64,000 nucleotides of DNA, from contig JANBVO010000040.1 of NCBI GenBank assembly GCA_030052745.1, positions 1 through 64,000 on the forward strand. The letters run 5' to 3'. A program made the position numbers and the translations under genes. How positions within the stretch are numbered: the stretch's first letter is position 1; each line of letters begins with the position of its first letter. This document shows positions 11,945-23,650 of the stretch, piece after piece. This stretch comes from Pleurostoma richardsiae. Lineage: Eukaryota; Ascomycota; Sordariomycetes; Calosphaeriales; Pleurostomataceae. The notes beneath the pieces were generated by a model. The model searched no databases and was not told where the DNA came from. It saw only the letters and a list, made by a program, of their open reading frames with translations.

Positions 11945-14900
11945 GATGCCGAGCCGGCGTTGAAGAGGAGGCGCCTGAATAGCCCAGCCACATACTAGAT
12001 AATGACGTGTGTCGGTGAGCGGAAGACCGAAAGCGAGCTGCGTGAGCGCTTCCCTCGCAATCATGCACGCCGCACCTCACCGCTGGAGATAAAGGCTAAT
12101 TCGTAGCCGGTCCGATGTTTGCTAGGAGGAGCAGCTCTGCAAAGGGCATCATCCCGGACAATAGATTAGAAATCCGGCGCAACAGCAACATCATAGACAG
12201 TCGAGCAATATGAAATAAAGGCTTCCGACAGACACTGTAAGAGCACAGTGGTTTTCAGGAACCAGTGACCCCTTTTCATGGCTTAACATTTGCGTGCCGG
12301 GATTTTAAGACGTGGTGAGGCAAACAGAGACTCTTGATAGCTGAGACGTCAAGCGAGCGGATATACCCTCCAGTTGACAAATTTGTCCACTGGGAGGGGC
12401 TTCATGCCAGTAAACGTTTCCTCCCCGGGCCTTGGGAGCCCAGCGAGATGTCGGGGAGGTCCCCCAATCTGATAAAACGGGCGTGCATGGGTTAAGCTAA
12501 GGTGATGATTTTCAGCGCTATGAACGCCGACAATTTCATTTGGGACCGCCTAGCGGGGATCATCCCAACCGTGTCCTGCAGGGCGTGGTGTCATCTTCGC
12601 TGCCGTTGAACGCCTGCTTCTGAAAAGGGGGGTTCCATAGTTTCCAAAAATACAGTGCTTGGCTAGTGGTGTGATGGGCCCTAGGCCCTCGTTACCATAT
12701 CTTGCGTACAGTGGAGGATGCAATCTTCCGGACGTCGGAAGCTCGGGGGGGCTCGAGCAACAGCTAGGGGCTCGTGTGAGTCGGTGCGATTCATGAGTTG
12801 AGCGTCTTCTCAGACATGGACGTGGGCATGATGAAGTATTGGTCAACGCGTGGAGCTCGGCAGCCACTACAAGTTGACAGATCGGGCTGTATGCAGCGCT
12901 GTCTTACTGGCGTTCAGCAGAGGCAGGAGGGAAAAGCAAGAATGTCGCCGAGCTGTCAGCTACCTGTCTGTGCCTGGCCCAATCAGGCAAGGACTCTCTG
13001 GAGCGGCTCAACTTGTGTAGTGGAGGTGCAGATATGCTTGTGCCGCTCCGGCGTTTCGCTCTTCTTTTGGGGGCCGGTGAGTTTCGACTTGTGGGAACTG
13101 ATATGCTAGCCTCTGCCAGTGCAACATCGGTTGCTGGCAGATGAGGCCGCTTCACGCAATGGCGAGGAGTCGTCAGAAGTGACGAGATGCGTAGTGGATG
13201 GGACCGGTGTGCGGCTCGGGTGTGCAATGTTACTGTCTGGGCCGCGGTCTGCTTCCCGCCGTGTGATGATGCTTGTGTCACCTCGTCCTCGAGCCGCTCG
13301 TCAGCAACCTGTAGCTCGATTGGCTGACGGCGTGGTTGAAACTCCCGTGAACACTGGAAAGCCGTGGTAGTCGGTCAAAAGAGGGTGGCATGCGCTGATG
13401 CTTCTTACAACATTGCCACAACGCAATACTGGCTCCCGAGCTGGAAAAAGACGATTAGCCACGAGATCGGCCGTGGTTGTCCCGGAATCTTGGCTGCCCG
13501 GATCACATTCATGTTGCGACCAGCTGAACGTGTGCAAGAGATAGCCAAATGCCTTCTTTTCTCTCAGTTCCCTGCAACTGCATGTTGCCCAGAGTGATTG
13601 TCCTGGGGAGCGCTACAAGCCTTATCTTCGAACGTTGCTGACACGATTGAGTCTGGGCCAAGAACCTGGTTGCACCTGGACAAGCAGGCGTATCCTCGAA
13701 GGGTTGACGCAAGTGAACTGGCCAGATCAGTCTTTCTTGGGTAAAGCATTCGGAAGTGCAACGAGTACGGCAAGAACTCGAACTATGTTAGCACACAAGC
13801 ACACAACGGAATGGTTACAGAAGTAGAGGTCCAAGAAGTGGACCTCCGTACTGGGGACTCCCCTGGCAGCGCTGCTTGCTGGACCATGCCGAGTTAGAAA
13901 ATCGGCGCAGCAAATGCTCGACTCAAGGGCCGGATGTCCAGTGCCGTTTCCCGGCCCTGCTGGGCTTGGATTGGCCCCCCCCCCGGGGAATGGGAGCGGG
14001 ATGTAAGCCCACATCCCAAACACCCTAAAATCCGCCGTTGGGTCGGGAACAGAGCCTATTTGTCCGCGGAGGCTGGAACGTCTTGTGGGGCAAGCGTCAA
14101 TGGTTGTTATCCCTTCTGGTAGTAATTAAGGCACGCTTTGATTGCTTGCAAATGCTGACACTGCGCTGCACGGCAGACCATTCCGGCATATAAGGCTCAG
14201 TGCGGTAGACCGACCGGTAGCCGGCTGATGCCGCCGCGTAATGCTTTACGTTCTCTTCTCACGATAGTGTTGATCCTGATATCTGCATATCTGCAGGACT
14301 CCTGCTAGGTAAGAGAGAATTGAGGGCTAAGGCGCTCCTGTTGCGATGCTTTGCAGAATAAAGAATTCTCCCGAGCCCTCACGGATTGCGACAGCTAGAC
14401 TCCAGGAGCATGAACGCCTCCCACCAGGGTAGGCCAATGCCAGACCAGGGAGGCACCATGACCCGCAGGCGTTTGAGCCTTGGAAGAGGGTCGGAAGCAC
14501 CGATGGAAGGCTATGCCACGAGTCTATCCCTGTCGAACCCTGCGGAAGTGGGCCAAAATTGGATGCCCGCAGCAAGCAAACGCTGCCTGACCTTAGCTCA
14601 GGTTATAGCGGCCAGGAACGTCGTCATCGTGGAGTCCGAAAGGGATTTGGGGGTCGTGCGTGTTTGGTAACATGTTCGGTGAAGATGCTCGTGTGCATAC
14701 CTAGTAAAGGAGGTTAGGCATCGGGGGGGCATGACCATTTCCACAGCACACTAACGGAGGGCTCTTCATGACGGCACCTGACGAGCTGCAGGAGTGGATG
14801 AATCCGGCAGTGGCTGCAGGACCGCGCAGTCACTGCACAGACGGCAGTTGTTGGAGAACTGACGATCTGGAGAGCTTGGTGGTATTGGAGATAGGGAAAT

Positions 14901-17040
14901 TGCCGTCACAGCGGAAACAGACAACCGGCACGTGTTGGACCCGCGAGGCATGACCCCCCGTCGATGGAACCCTCCGGAGAGAGCGGAGTTCTTGAGATAC
15001 CTGCCCAGCTACCTGGCCTCCCTAGAGTCAAGTCGTTGATAAGATGCCCGCCACCTCACATGTGATGTTGCATGTTTGCTTCTGGCAATCACGACTGATG
15101 TCGTCGTCGTCGTACCCTCGATCCTCATTTCTTCCTTTCCAGCTCGGAAAGATGATGCAGTGCGGCTCCGATGACTAACAAGCCCCCCATGAATGCTTTC
15201 GTGGAGGTTCCTGCTACTATCAATGGGCATATCCATGCCATTTGTACGTCGATACGCGGGAGGTACGGTACCCTTTCACGTCACATGCCGCCGGCCCGAT
15301 ACCCAAACGTGGGTGTTTCGGTGGTCGTTCCTTCCTTCTGGCCACTTGAGCATCGCCCCTCCCCTGCTTTCCCTCTCGAAGGAAGGAAGGAACGGGGTAT
15401 TCCAGCGGGAAGGAGCTCCCGTCCGCCCTTGTCTGTTCCTGCCCAACTTGACGAGCAGGGCCGTACCGGGCCTTCCATGTTGGATACGAGCATCATTAAG
15501 AGTCAGTGTACCTAATAGTAGTGGAACATAATGTATCTGATACGTGGTGTGCGACACTGGGCCACGGACAGAGGACAGTAGCCAGAACCTGAATACGCTA
15601 AATGTTCAAGTATTGCCCCTGAGGGCTCGGGCTCAGGTTGAATTGGGTGTCGTTGAATGGTCACGATGTGGATTCGGGGGCCAAAAGGGGCTCGGTCGAA
15701 GCCGTTCCATCCTTCCCGGAAAGCATTAAGTCGCATCTGCTAAGGTCGAGCGGGCAAAGTTATGGGGCTCGGAAGATTTGACACTTTGACGTCGTCCGTC
15801 GGGGTCGGACCTCTGACTTCTTCGAAGACGACCTGACCGACTGACTGACTGACTGACTGACGAGGATATGGACGAGTACGACGAAAACACGAGGCCCAAT
15901 TACAAGTCGAAGCGATGCCGAGAAACGCCCAAGGCGGTAGTGGTACAGATCCGCAGAGGGTGTCCCTCACTCTGAAGTGCCAAGCGAAAAAGTCATGACT
16001 GCCGGTACCTACGAAGGTCCGAAAAGGCGCACGCCACCCCTTCGCAGTAATTGCTTGAGTACTAACTTCTCTGAGCCCCTCCTCTCTGCCCCTCTTTACC
16101 TGAGGTACCTGCGGCACCCAAGAGAGGGAGCGGAGAGGGGAGGGCACCATGCTAAGGCGACTTGGTTCCTCGATGCTTCTTCCTGGTGAGCGACGAGGGG
16201 ACAAGTGATCTGCCCTTGCTGGGCTGGGGCAGCTGTGGGCCGCCTGCTTCCAGTCCTCCGGAGTGGGAATTTCTTAGGGCCAGCATCCTTGCAACCTGTC
16301 ACCACTGCTCTGCTTGCCGTACCAGCAGGTACTCCAGTAAATACAGGCGGAGGTGGTGGATTTCGATCCCCAGGTTCTGACATCCGCTCACCCACCGTGA
16401 GCAGGAAGACCCGGCCCAACTGCGCTCCACAAGGGGTGGCAAGGGGAAGAAGAGCTGCTGCAACGAAGAAACAGCGCAGGACCGTTCGAGGAGTCTTTTT
16501 AGCCGCCTGCTTAGGCCATCATCGCTATAGCCCAAGCACGGCCATGAGCGGCGAGTCGGCCACTCCAGTGTTCCCTTTGCGCAAAGCTAGGGACGGCACA
16601 GAGACAGGGAAGACGCGGCTTGGTTACCCGCCGCCAGTTTGACCTCTCCCAGGCCGCCGTCACACTGCTGGAGTCAGCCGCTCTCTTCTCCATGGACCTG
16701 CTGCTGCCGTACTGCTTTTGTCTCCCAGTCTGACTCGGATCTGGAGAGTCATATTGAGGTCATAAGAAAGCAACATGTCTAGCCTCTAGAGACAGAATCC
16801 ACAAGGATATCGACTCTCCAGGACAGGCCCAGAGAGCTTCTGGCGGCTCGGGCAAGGAGATGTCGCGGGGCCGGAGCGTACGTAACCGTCCGCACCTTTG
16901 GTGAGAGGAGCGGCAAGGTTGCAAGGTCCAGGACCTAAGTCACCCTGAACCCGCGATATCGAAGGAAGCCAATAGCAGACTTATCCACCACTTATCCACC
17001 TCCATCATGTCCGTCTCCCTGGCAAAAACCAAGTCCACAT
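11945..17040. other. Gene-poor interval upstream of the Cys/His microprotein
   Basis: About 5.1 kb in which I find no convincing gene. Open frames are short (longest about 150 codons at 15740-16204 on the minus strand) and lack domain-like sequence or splice-supported continuation. GC content is ordinary, with no AT-rich RIP-like blocks, no terminal repeats and no transposase-like reading. A (CTGA) microsatellite lies at 15841-15861. The first few hundred bases hold the VIP1 3' UTR. The rest may be regulatory or noncoding-transcribed, but the sequence alone does not show it. Confidence 0.5.
15841..15861. repeat. (CTGA)n microsatellite
   Basis: Five perfect tandem copies of CTGA, preceded by two imperfect copies (ctga, ccga). 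A simple-sequence repeat in noncoding DNA. Confidence 0.9.
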
Positions 17041-17934
17041 CAGATGTTTTGGTGTTTTCTGTCTTGCAATGTCCCATCCCCATCTCCAGACCGACTTATG
17101 AGGCACTTAGGGAGCCACTTCTACACCACATCCTTGTCGCAGGAAAAGTCTTACCTTCAACCCGCGACAAATTCTCCTAGCCTCCACCCTCCGGGCCCTT
17201 CCCGTCAATCCCCATCTTCGCCCAAATAATGGCAGCTCCCATCATCCATGCCACTTTTCGATTTCTCTGGGCCCGGGCTGTCGGACCTGGAGTCGTCATG
17301 CTGTTTCGTATAAGTTGCCATTCACCCTCCTCCGCCTCGGGTTGATCAGCCGGCTCGCCCAGGAAGTCGTTCATCAGTCTCATAAGTCGAGCGCGATCAA
17401 CACCAAGACGCCCGCCTTTGTCCCCGTTTACACACTGCAGCCCTACAATCAGCCCTTCCCGTTACGGATCCTCTGGGGACAAACAACCTCTGGATTTTAC
17501 TTTTTCTCCCTTCTCACCTTCCTTCCCGTCTGCTTGTCTGGCTTTGGGCTGCCTCAACAGCTAGCGGCAACATAAAAGCCCGCCTGTGCTCTTGTCACAG
17601 TCTACCACGTCAACCACGGCTCACTCCTCATCATCGAACAACTCTGCAACAACACACACGCCGCCAACAGGCCGCAAAACTTGCTTCATTACACCTCACA
17701 AATCCCAACGGTGGTACGCGAGTTACGCCCTTCAACAGTTTATTAGCCTTGAACAAAGTTCCGCTAACGAATCGCTAGATCCTCTGAACTAGAGAGGCTA
17801 TCAGCTAGGGTTGCGAACTCTCGTCGTCCAACCCTCTCAGCATCAGTCTCACACGGTTCCGGTCTTTGTCTTGCTCTGGTGTGTGCTCGGCTGGTGTTGG
17901 GTTTCTTCAGGCTGCGATCCAACCAACACAGATC
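17041..17934 (+). promoter_or_regulatory. Pyrimidine-rich putative promoter and 5' leader of the Cys/His microprotein
   Basis: From about 17.0 kb the plus strand becomes CT-rich, with CCATCCCCATCTCC-type stretches and CAACCACGG / CAACAACACACACG tracts around 17.6 kb. These are typical of fungal transcription start regions and 5' UTRs. Short upstream ATGs occur within it. A possible leader intron ends at the ttcttcag before 17912. Extent and start site are inferred from composition only. Confidence 0.3.
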
Positions 17935-18096
17935 ATGGCAATGGCAAACAACTGCGCTCACTCGTTCAGGATGATCAAGTCCGACAACACGTTGATTCAG
18001 TGGACATGTAACCTCTGTCACTCGGGTCCTCACTGGTGGATCTTTGAATGTCGGTACTGCAAGATCCACACGTGTCGGGCCTGCGCCAATGCCTAA
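17935..18096 (+). CDS. Small Cys/His/Trp-rich protein (53 aa), putative zinc-binding microprotein
   Basis: An uninterrupted 53-codon ORF beginning MAMANNCAHSF and ending HTCRACANA. Seven Cys (7, 25, 28, 39, 42, 47, 50) and four His (9, 29, 33, 45) fall in a pattern C-x-H, x15, C-x2-C, x10, C-x2-C, x4, C-x2-C. That is eight potential ligands, enough for two zinc ions in a RING/DC1-like cross-brace. Three Trp (23, 34, 35) fall in or near the knuckles. Such regular spacing is very unlikely in a chance ORF. I recall similar short proteins annotated as hypothetical in other Pezizomycotina but know of no assigned function. There is no signal peptide or membrane span, so a nuclear or cytosolic location is plausible. 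It stands alone, with about 6 kb to VIP1 and 3.2 kb to the next gene. It could be a DNA/RNA- or protein-binding adaptor; this is inference. Confidence 0.72.
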   Translation: MAMANNCAHSFRMIKSDNTLIQWTCNLCHSGPHWWIFECRYCKIHTCRACANA

Positions 18097-21000
18097 GGAG
18101 GAGGGCATGTACCTGGGTTGGTGGCCGCCCGCTGGCCAGGTGCGTCATGTTGCCTTCGCCTTGCGTGGGGGCTGCTCCTCTGGGCGGACTGTTCTGGATA
18201 GAATCCCATCAGGTTAGTCGAAGTGCCGTTTTCTATCGAATTCTCTGTTTGCTCCGGGGCGTGCGGGCAAGACACGCGGCCATGGTTTCAGCCCAACCGA
18301 TCGTCTCAGCGTGGCTTCTCATTGTTGGGAATTGCCAGGGAGTCTTGTAATGCTACCCAAGCGCAGTATCACCCTCTGCCACGCCGCACTTGCTGACAGG
18401 CTTGAAGGTATGCCGTGGCTCTTTATCCAAACACTGAGATACGCCGAGAGTCGATCCCGGCATGGTGGTGGTCGCACGGACTACCCAGACGCGGATCGGT
18501 GAAAGGAACAAGAATAGGGAAGAGAGAGTATGATCCAGGATGACAATGCCAAACCAGCCTTGCGAAAGACAATCCTTGTGGTACAACGAGACCACTCATG
18601 ATGGAGATCTGCGAGACGCCCAGGAGGAAGAGGAGAGCTGACGATGGATCGCCCGGTCACTCTAGCGCGCTCGCGTGGCGTATGCGTCTGGTTACAGCAA
18701 ATCCCCGGAAGGTCGCGCGTTTCCGTATATCCTTCGCATTCGTCACGGCGTGGAGGAAGCTACATGCGATTTTCCGTCTCGACCTTTCTTGAAGGATCCC
18801 ATTTCGTGGTTGTTTTGCGGACTCCGATCATCCAATCGACGTTCCGTCTTAGACGGCCCGACGACAGTCTCGACCAAGCCACAGTCCCTCACTCCCCACT
18901 CCTCGTATGGAGACGTCACCAGCTCACACGCTCCTCATCAAGACAGTTGCTTTTCTTTTTTCAAAAGGTAAACGGAGTTCTCCGGCGGTGTAGAAGGTTT
19001 ATGGGGTCTGGAAGGGGTCCGTAGGATCGCTGGCTGTGTGTTTCTGCTTGATATCCATTCGCTCTAGCGAACATAGGTCGTTTGCTTCGTTGTGGCGTAT
19101 TGAAGGTGTTCACTTAGGGATTTGGTCAAACGGAAACTGCAGGATGGAAAAGTCATTGGCTCCTCCAAGGTCAGCAGCACCAAGATCTCTCAACAGAACA
19201 CGGGATCTTGCTCATTGAAAGGGTCATCATCATAGCCAAGTGGCTGTTAGCTGTTTCTGTTTGCGCGGACGGTCATCTGCCGCTGTGGGATGCCGCCTCG
19301 CAACCAATATTTCGGTCCACAAGTGCACTTGTCCTGCATTTTCTCTGCTTGGGGCTCTAGGCGCATCCGGTATGGCGGTGTCTTGGTCACAATCGAGGTG
19401 TCTGGGATACAGGATATACCCGCAAGGCCAGGTCAAGTACGCAAGTACAGGCGATATCGGGGGGACACGAGGCGACTCGGGTGTTCTGTCTTCTGTTTCT
19501 GCTAACGCGACGTAATCACACTCCTCGAGATACAAATGAAGCAAACTTCTGCGTCGCTCGAACGGCCGCTGTTTGTGTCCTCGGCTTCTCCGAGGCCCCC
19601 ATGCCTCGTACCTTCTGCTCGTCCCGGATCTCGGCCAGGGCAGGCGAGACACCGCAGTGTAACCAACGTCGTTCTCGAATGCTTGAGGCTCAGTGTGCCC
19701 ACCGACCCGGGTACCACCACCCCAGCTGGACGCCCAGCCCAACGGAGAGGTCAGGCTGAGAAGGAATTCCTTCCTTCTTTTTCTTCTTCTTCTCCTTCCG
19801 CCATCCTCTCCTTGTGCTCCGTCACACGGCATGAGCCCACCGGAGGGAAAACACGCCTCCGGCCCCGCTCACCTGTCTTCCCCGGGTGAGTTTGCTTTCG
19901 AAGAGAGAAAGAAAATGACGACGGTAGATGGGGGGAAATGAAGGAGTTTTCCCCCTTGTGCGACGACGCCGCTTGTCGCTTGCTTGTTCCGACGTCAGGG
20001 GTCACGCTCCTTTCCGGCCTGCAAGGGGGAGGCGGAGTGAGATAGGCGGGGAGATGGGCAAGCCGGGGCGGGAGGGGGGAATGAGTGCCGCCCGTCCGCC
20101 GCGGGGGCGAGTCCGGTAGGGGAAGTTGGCCCATAAGCAGTCGGGGCGGGTTGACGTTTGGCTTACGCTCTCCTCTCCGCGGATCCTGGCATGCAGAACC
20201 TGGCTATTTTGCCTGGGCGGCTCATCGTCTCTCCCGGATCCATGATCTATGTAGCCCAGTAGCGCAACTGGTCGCACTCTGATCCTGTCTTTCGTACACC
20301 GCTCCGCTGGGGCTTGCAGGATCAACGGCGAGAACTAGACGGGGACCAATACGTGACGGACCAGCGACTAGAATGCCGCACCATGGCATATGACAACAAG
20401 CACCCGAAGGGGGCCAGAGGTATTACGCACGTACATGCGCTCAGTATGTTTCCAAGTGGTCCCGTGCCCAGCGCCGGCGGTGCCACCCGCTGCTCCGCGG
20501 ATGCATGGCGTCAATGATCGGCGGCACCCCAGTCAATATCGGGCAGGGCGCAGCTGCCTCAATTCGGTCCTACGAGGCGAAGATGGGCGTAGGATGCTAG
20601 CCACTTTTAATGTGAAGATGACCCGGGATATGCTGAAAGGCCGTGTCACCTCCCGATCGGACAGCAGCCCTAGGGGGATGGAAGTAGTATTGGATTGGAG
20701 ACGAAGCTGACTTCTGGCAGTAGATGATGACGATGTATTGGAAGGCGAGATGACCATCTGGCGGACGATAGGAGAGGCCAAGGCGAGGAACTTCTGTGTA
20801 GGCTGTACAGAGCGCAATATTCCTGAACCCGCTTGCTTGCTCCTCTGGTGCTCAAGACCACAGCTGCTCTCCGAGGAGAGGAGCGCTGATGGAGGCCGCG
20901 CGGCACGGATTGTTACGACTGCGGGTCTGGAAGAGGACTGGCTCTATGCTTGTCGTACCGTCCTGTCGAAGCTGAAGCCACATGGCTAGGCGTAGAACAA

Positions 21001-21338
21001 CAGACGCCTCGTAGGGCTGCATACCGTGCAATGGCCCAGCGTGCCCATCTTGAGTCTGCATCACATCGTGGGCCATGAGGTCTGGGACGCTGTCACCTCG
21101 TCCTCAGCCGGTACATAACCTTGTCCGCTCTGTTTCTGGTCATTTGCTCCTACAATCGGTTTACAATGTGCTACCAGCAACGAGCTCTGGGCTGCAGTGG
21201 ACGAAAGATAGGTGGGAAGGACAGAAGAGCGAAACAGAAAGCATATTCTCTTCCTGCTACCCTAAAGCTACTCTCAGGGTTGTGCACAAAGAGACATGCC
21301 CGTGACTCTAAGCTCCGGATGCTCGTCCAAGTGCATCG
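18097..21338. other. Gene-poor interval between the microprotein and the PL4 lyase
   Basis: About 3.2 kb with no convincing gene. It begins with the presumed 3' UTR of the microprotein and ends with the 3' UTR of the minus-strand lyase. ORFs such as 19230-19832 (-) and 19536-19889 (+) overlap each other in opposite frames and show no family features. CT-rich tracts occur at 19770-19800. Nothing else is identifiable. Confidence 0.5.
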
Positions 21339-23650
21339 TTAGACAATCTCCAACCGCAGCGCGTCATACTGGACGTACACCGACTGAGGCAGGACAGCGC
21401 TCTCGTAGTCGGTCGCGTTGTACGGCAGGCTCAGGATGATGGTATTCTCCCCTGCCGTCAGGATGTCCGGGTCGAAGGTGAACTTGTGGGCGACGTTGTA
21501 GCAGATGACGGCCGACCGCACTGCGCAGGAGCTCGACTGGTAGTAACTGCGATTTTATCCCGGACGCGTCAGCCTGTCCTCTCCTACCAGCAAGCTGCCT
21601 GATCCTTTCAGGGAGTGACGAATTTCGAAACTTACGGGATGACCCAGGGCTCCAGATCCTTGCCGTTCACGTTGACCGTGTACTTCAGGTTCGCATGCGG
21701 CTCGGAGGCATTGAACACGTCGGTGTTGCCGGCCGCCGTCTTCGCCCCCGCGAGCTGCACCGTGAACGTCGCCAGCCTCTTGCGGTGGACCTGCTCCTCC
21801 GCCACGTCGAACAGGATGGTCCAGTTGTTGACCTCGCCGTGGCCATAGTACGGCTCCGGCCGCAGCGAGTTGGCGTACCCGCCGAAGACGGACCAGTGCA
21901 CGTAGTTGAAGTCCTCCCCCTCCTTGCTCTCACCAACCTTGTACGTGACGCCCTCGGGGAAATCGTCGACGTAGTCCCAGACCGGCCAGTAGATGCGGTA
22001 CTCGGCCGGGTGCGCCGGGTGGGTCTGGTCCTTGGCGTAGCCGTGCCGGAACTCGCCGCTGCTCTTGTCCGGGACGCCGATGCGGAAGACCTCGGTCCCG
22101 GCCGTCTCCTCGCGCCACCGCGCGTGCGTGGTGTGCACCTCGCCCGCGACGACCTCGACGCCGTCCTTGACGTACTGCCCGAAGATGCCGTCGGCGTAGA
22201 TGGTCAGCCGATACGTGCCGGCCTTGACGCGGGGGATGGACGCCATGCCGTCGCTGGCGATGTCGGCCCAGTACTGCAGGGCCTCGGTGTCGAACACGTT
22301 GTCCTGGAAGTCATACCCGTTGGCCGACAATACCGCAATGGGGTTCTTGGCGCCATCGGGCAGGTCAACGTGCAGCTTCCAGGTCGTCCGGTTCGTGGAC
22401 GGGACGTAGTTGGGCACGTACTGGGCGATCGAGTCGTAGAACTCGGCATTCCACTCTGGATCGGCGTACTGCGCGGCGTCGGCGTGGAGAGTCAATATGT
22501 CGCTGCCGGCGGGGAACTTGTTGAAATAGAAGAATTGCTGCGGAGAGTCAGCTGCAGACACTGAAGAAGGAGATCGGGAGGACACGTACCGGGCCGATTG
22601 TTCTGTCGAAGCCATCTGTGATATTGGGCTAAAAGAGTCAGTTCCCCTAGTACCAACCTTACTTGAAATCACGTACCGTTTGATCTCCGTGATGATTTGA
22701 GACTAAATAATTGTAAACTATGCCATCGACTTGAAGATCGCTGTGCAGAGGGCCGCCGAAGTAGGAATCGACTGTGTTCATAACGAGCCAGGCTCCGTAC
22801 GTCGAGTTATCAGGAGTCTGCGTACCATCGGCAAACCTTCGCAAGGGCTGTTAGTATCGCAAAACATTGGCCAGGCGTTTGCGATACTCACATGCCATGG
22901 GCTTTGTGGTCTCGCCATGTGTCCTGGAAGGTGTATTTCGTAAAATAGTCTGCCTCCTGTTGGACATAGGGGTCATCTGGCGTGTTGCCGAGGTACCACG
23001 TCGCGTCCTGGACCACGACCTCCTTGGCGATAGCCTCCTTGCCAGGCAGCGGTGCGTACTGCTCCTCGTTGGTCAGGAGGTGAGTCCAGATGTCAGAGTT
23101 TGGCCGGAACAGAGTCCTGAATTCCTGGAGGTTCCGCAGGAACGGAGTCGTCTTGTTGTAATAGGCAAGGCGGCTGAAGGTATGGAGGCCAGTCTCGCCT
23201 TCTCGGAGGAACCAGTACTGCTCGAGGATCTGGCCGGTGGGCGCGTACGTATCCGACATCCTGATCCCGCCATACTTGGTCCCTGTGAGATCTGTACCGG
23301 AGTATAGCTCGTAGCCAGCCGTGGAGCCTGGCGTCCAGAAACCGCTAGGAGTGCAATAACAGTCTGTCTCCCCGAGGTCAGTGCCTGCTGTATTTCGACG
23401 TCAAGGTTGTAGCATAGAGACCTAGGTACGGCCCGATGCCAGTGCTTCCTGAGCGGGTCCCGAGGAGGTTCTGGCCGTCCAGCGTGAGTGAGACAACAGC
23501 GCCTGACTTCTTCTCGACTGCCGTGTAGAGACGGTCATTGGCGATGATAAGCTGAGTCGACGTCTCCGTCGCATTGAGGAAGGCATTGACCCCCGGGGCA
23601 AAGCCCGACAGGAGACCTGTCAACCAGCCGATCGTTGTAGCACGACGCAT
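21339..23650 (-). CDS. rglB: Rhamnogalacturonan lyase, polysaccharide lyase family 4 (RglB-like), secreted
   Basis: Extracellular endolyase cutting the rhamnose-galacturonic acid backbone of pectic rhamnogalacturonan I by beta-elimination. Six minus-strand exons: 23650-23422, 23363-22892, 22836-22677, 22628-22590, 22537-21636, 21546-21339, totalling 669 residues. Exon 4 is only 39 nt and intron 3 is 48 nt. Residues 1-23 form a signal peptide (ending FAPGVNA). The joined exons restore family motifs: STGIGPYLDCYCTPSGFW, RMSDTYAPTGQ, TPFLRNLQEFRTLFRPNSD, HSDLQVDGIVYNYLVSNHHG, TPNITDGFDRTIGP, AGTYRLTIYADGIFG and SGEFRHGYAKDQTHPAHP. A C-terminal carbohydrate-binding-like beta domain ends VYVQYDALRLEIV. 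Length and motifs match Aspergillus RglB-type enzymes closely. Pectin induction and carbon repression are expected from the family; no operator is claimed. Confidence 0.94.

Noticed and set aside
16350-16375. B-box-like gatttcgatcccc
   Set aside because: No A box or acceptor stem at the expected distance upstream; not a tRNA.
11945-17040. Search for transposons, LTR elements or viral remnants
   Set aside because: No reverse transcriptase, integrase, transposase or capsid-like reading in any frame, no long terminal or inverted repeats, and no RIP-like AT blocks.
20252-20276. tRNA D-arm-like sequence tagcccagtagcgcaactgg
   Set aside because: The stretch resembles an A box, but no B box (GTTCGANTC) or foldable cloverleaf follows within 80 nt.
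21695-22564. 289-codon ORF antisense to the PL4 lyase
   Set aside because: Shadow frame of the lyase; Val/Gly/Arg-biased and without motifs.
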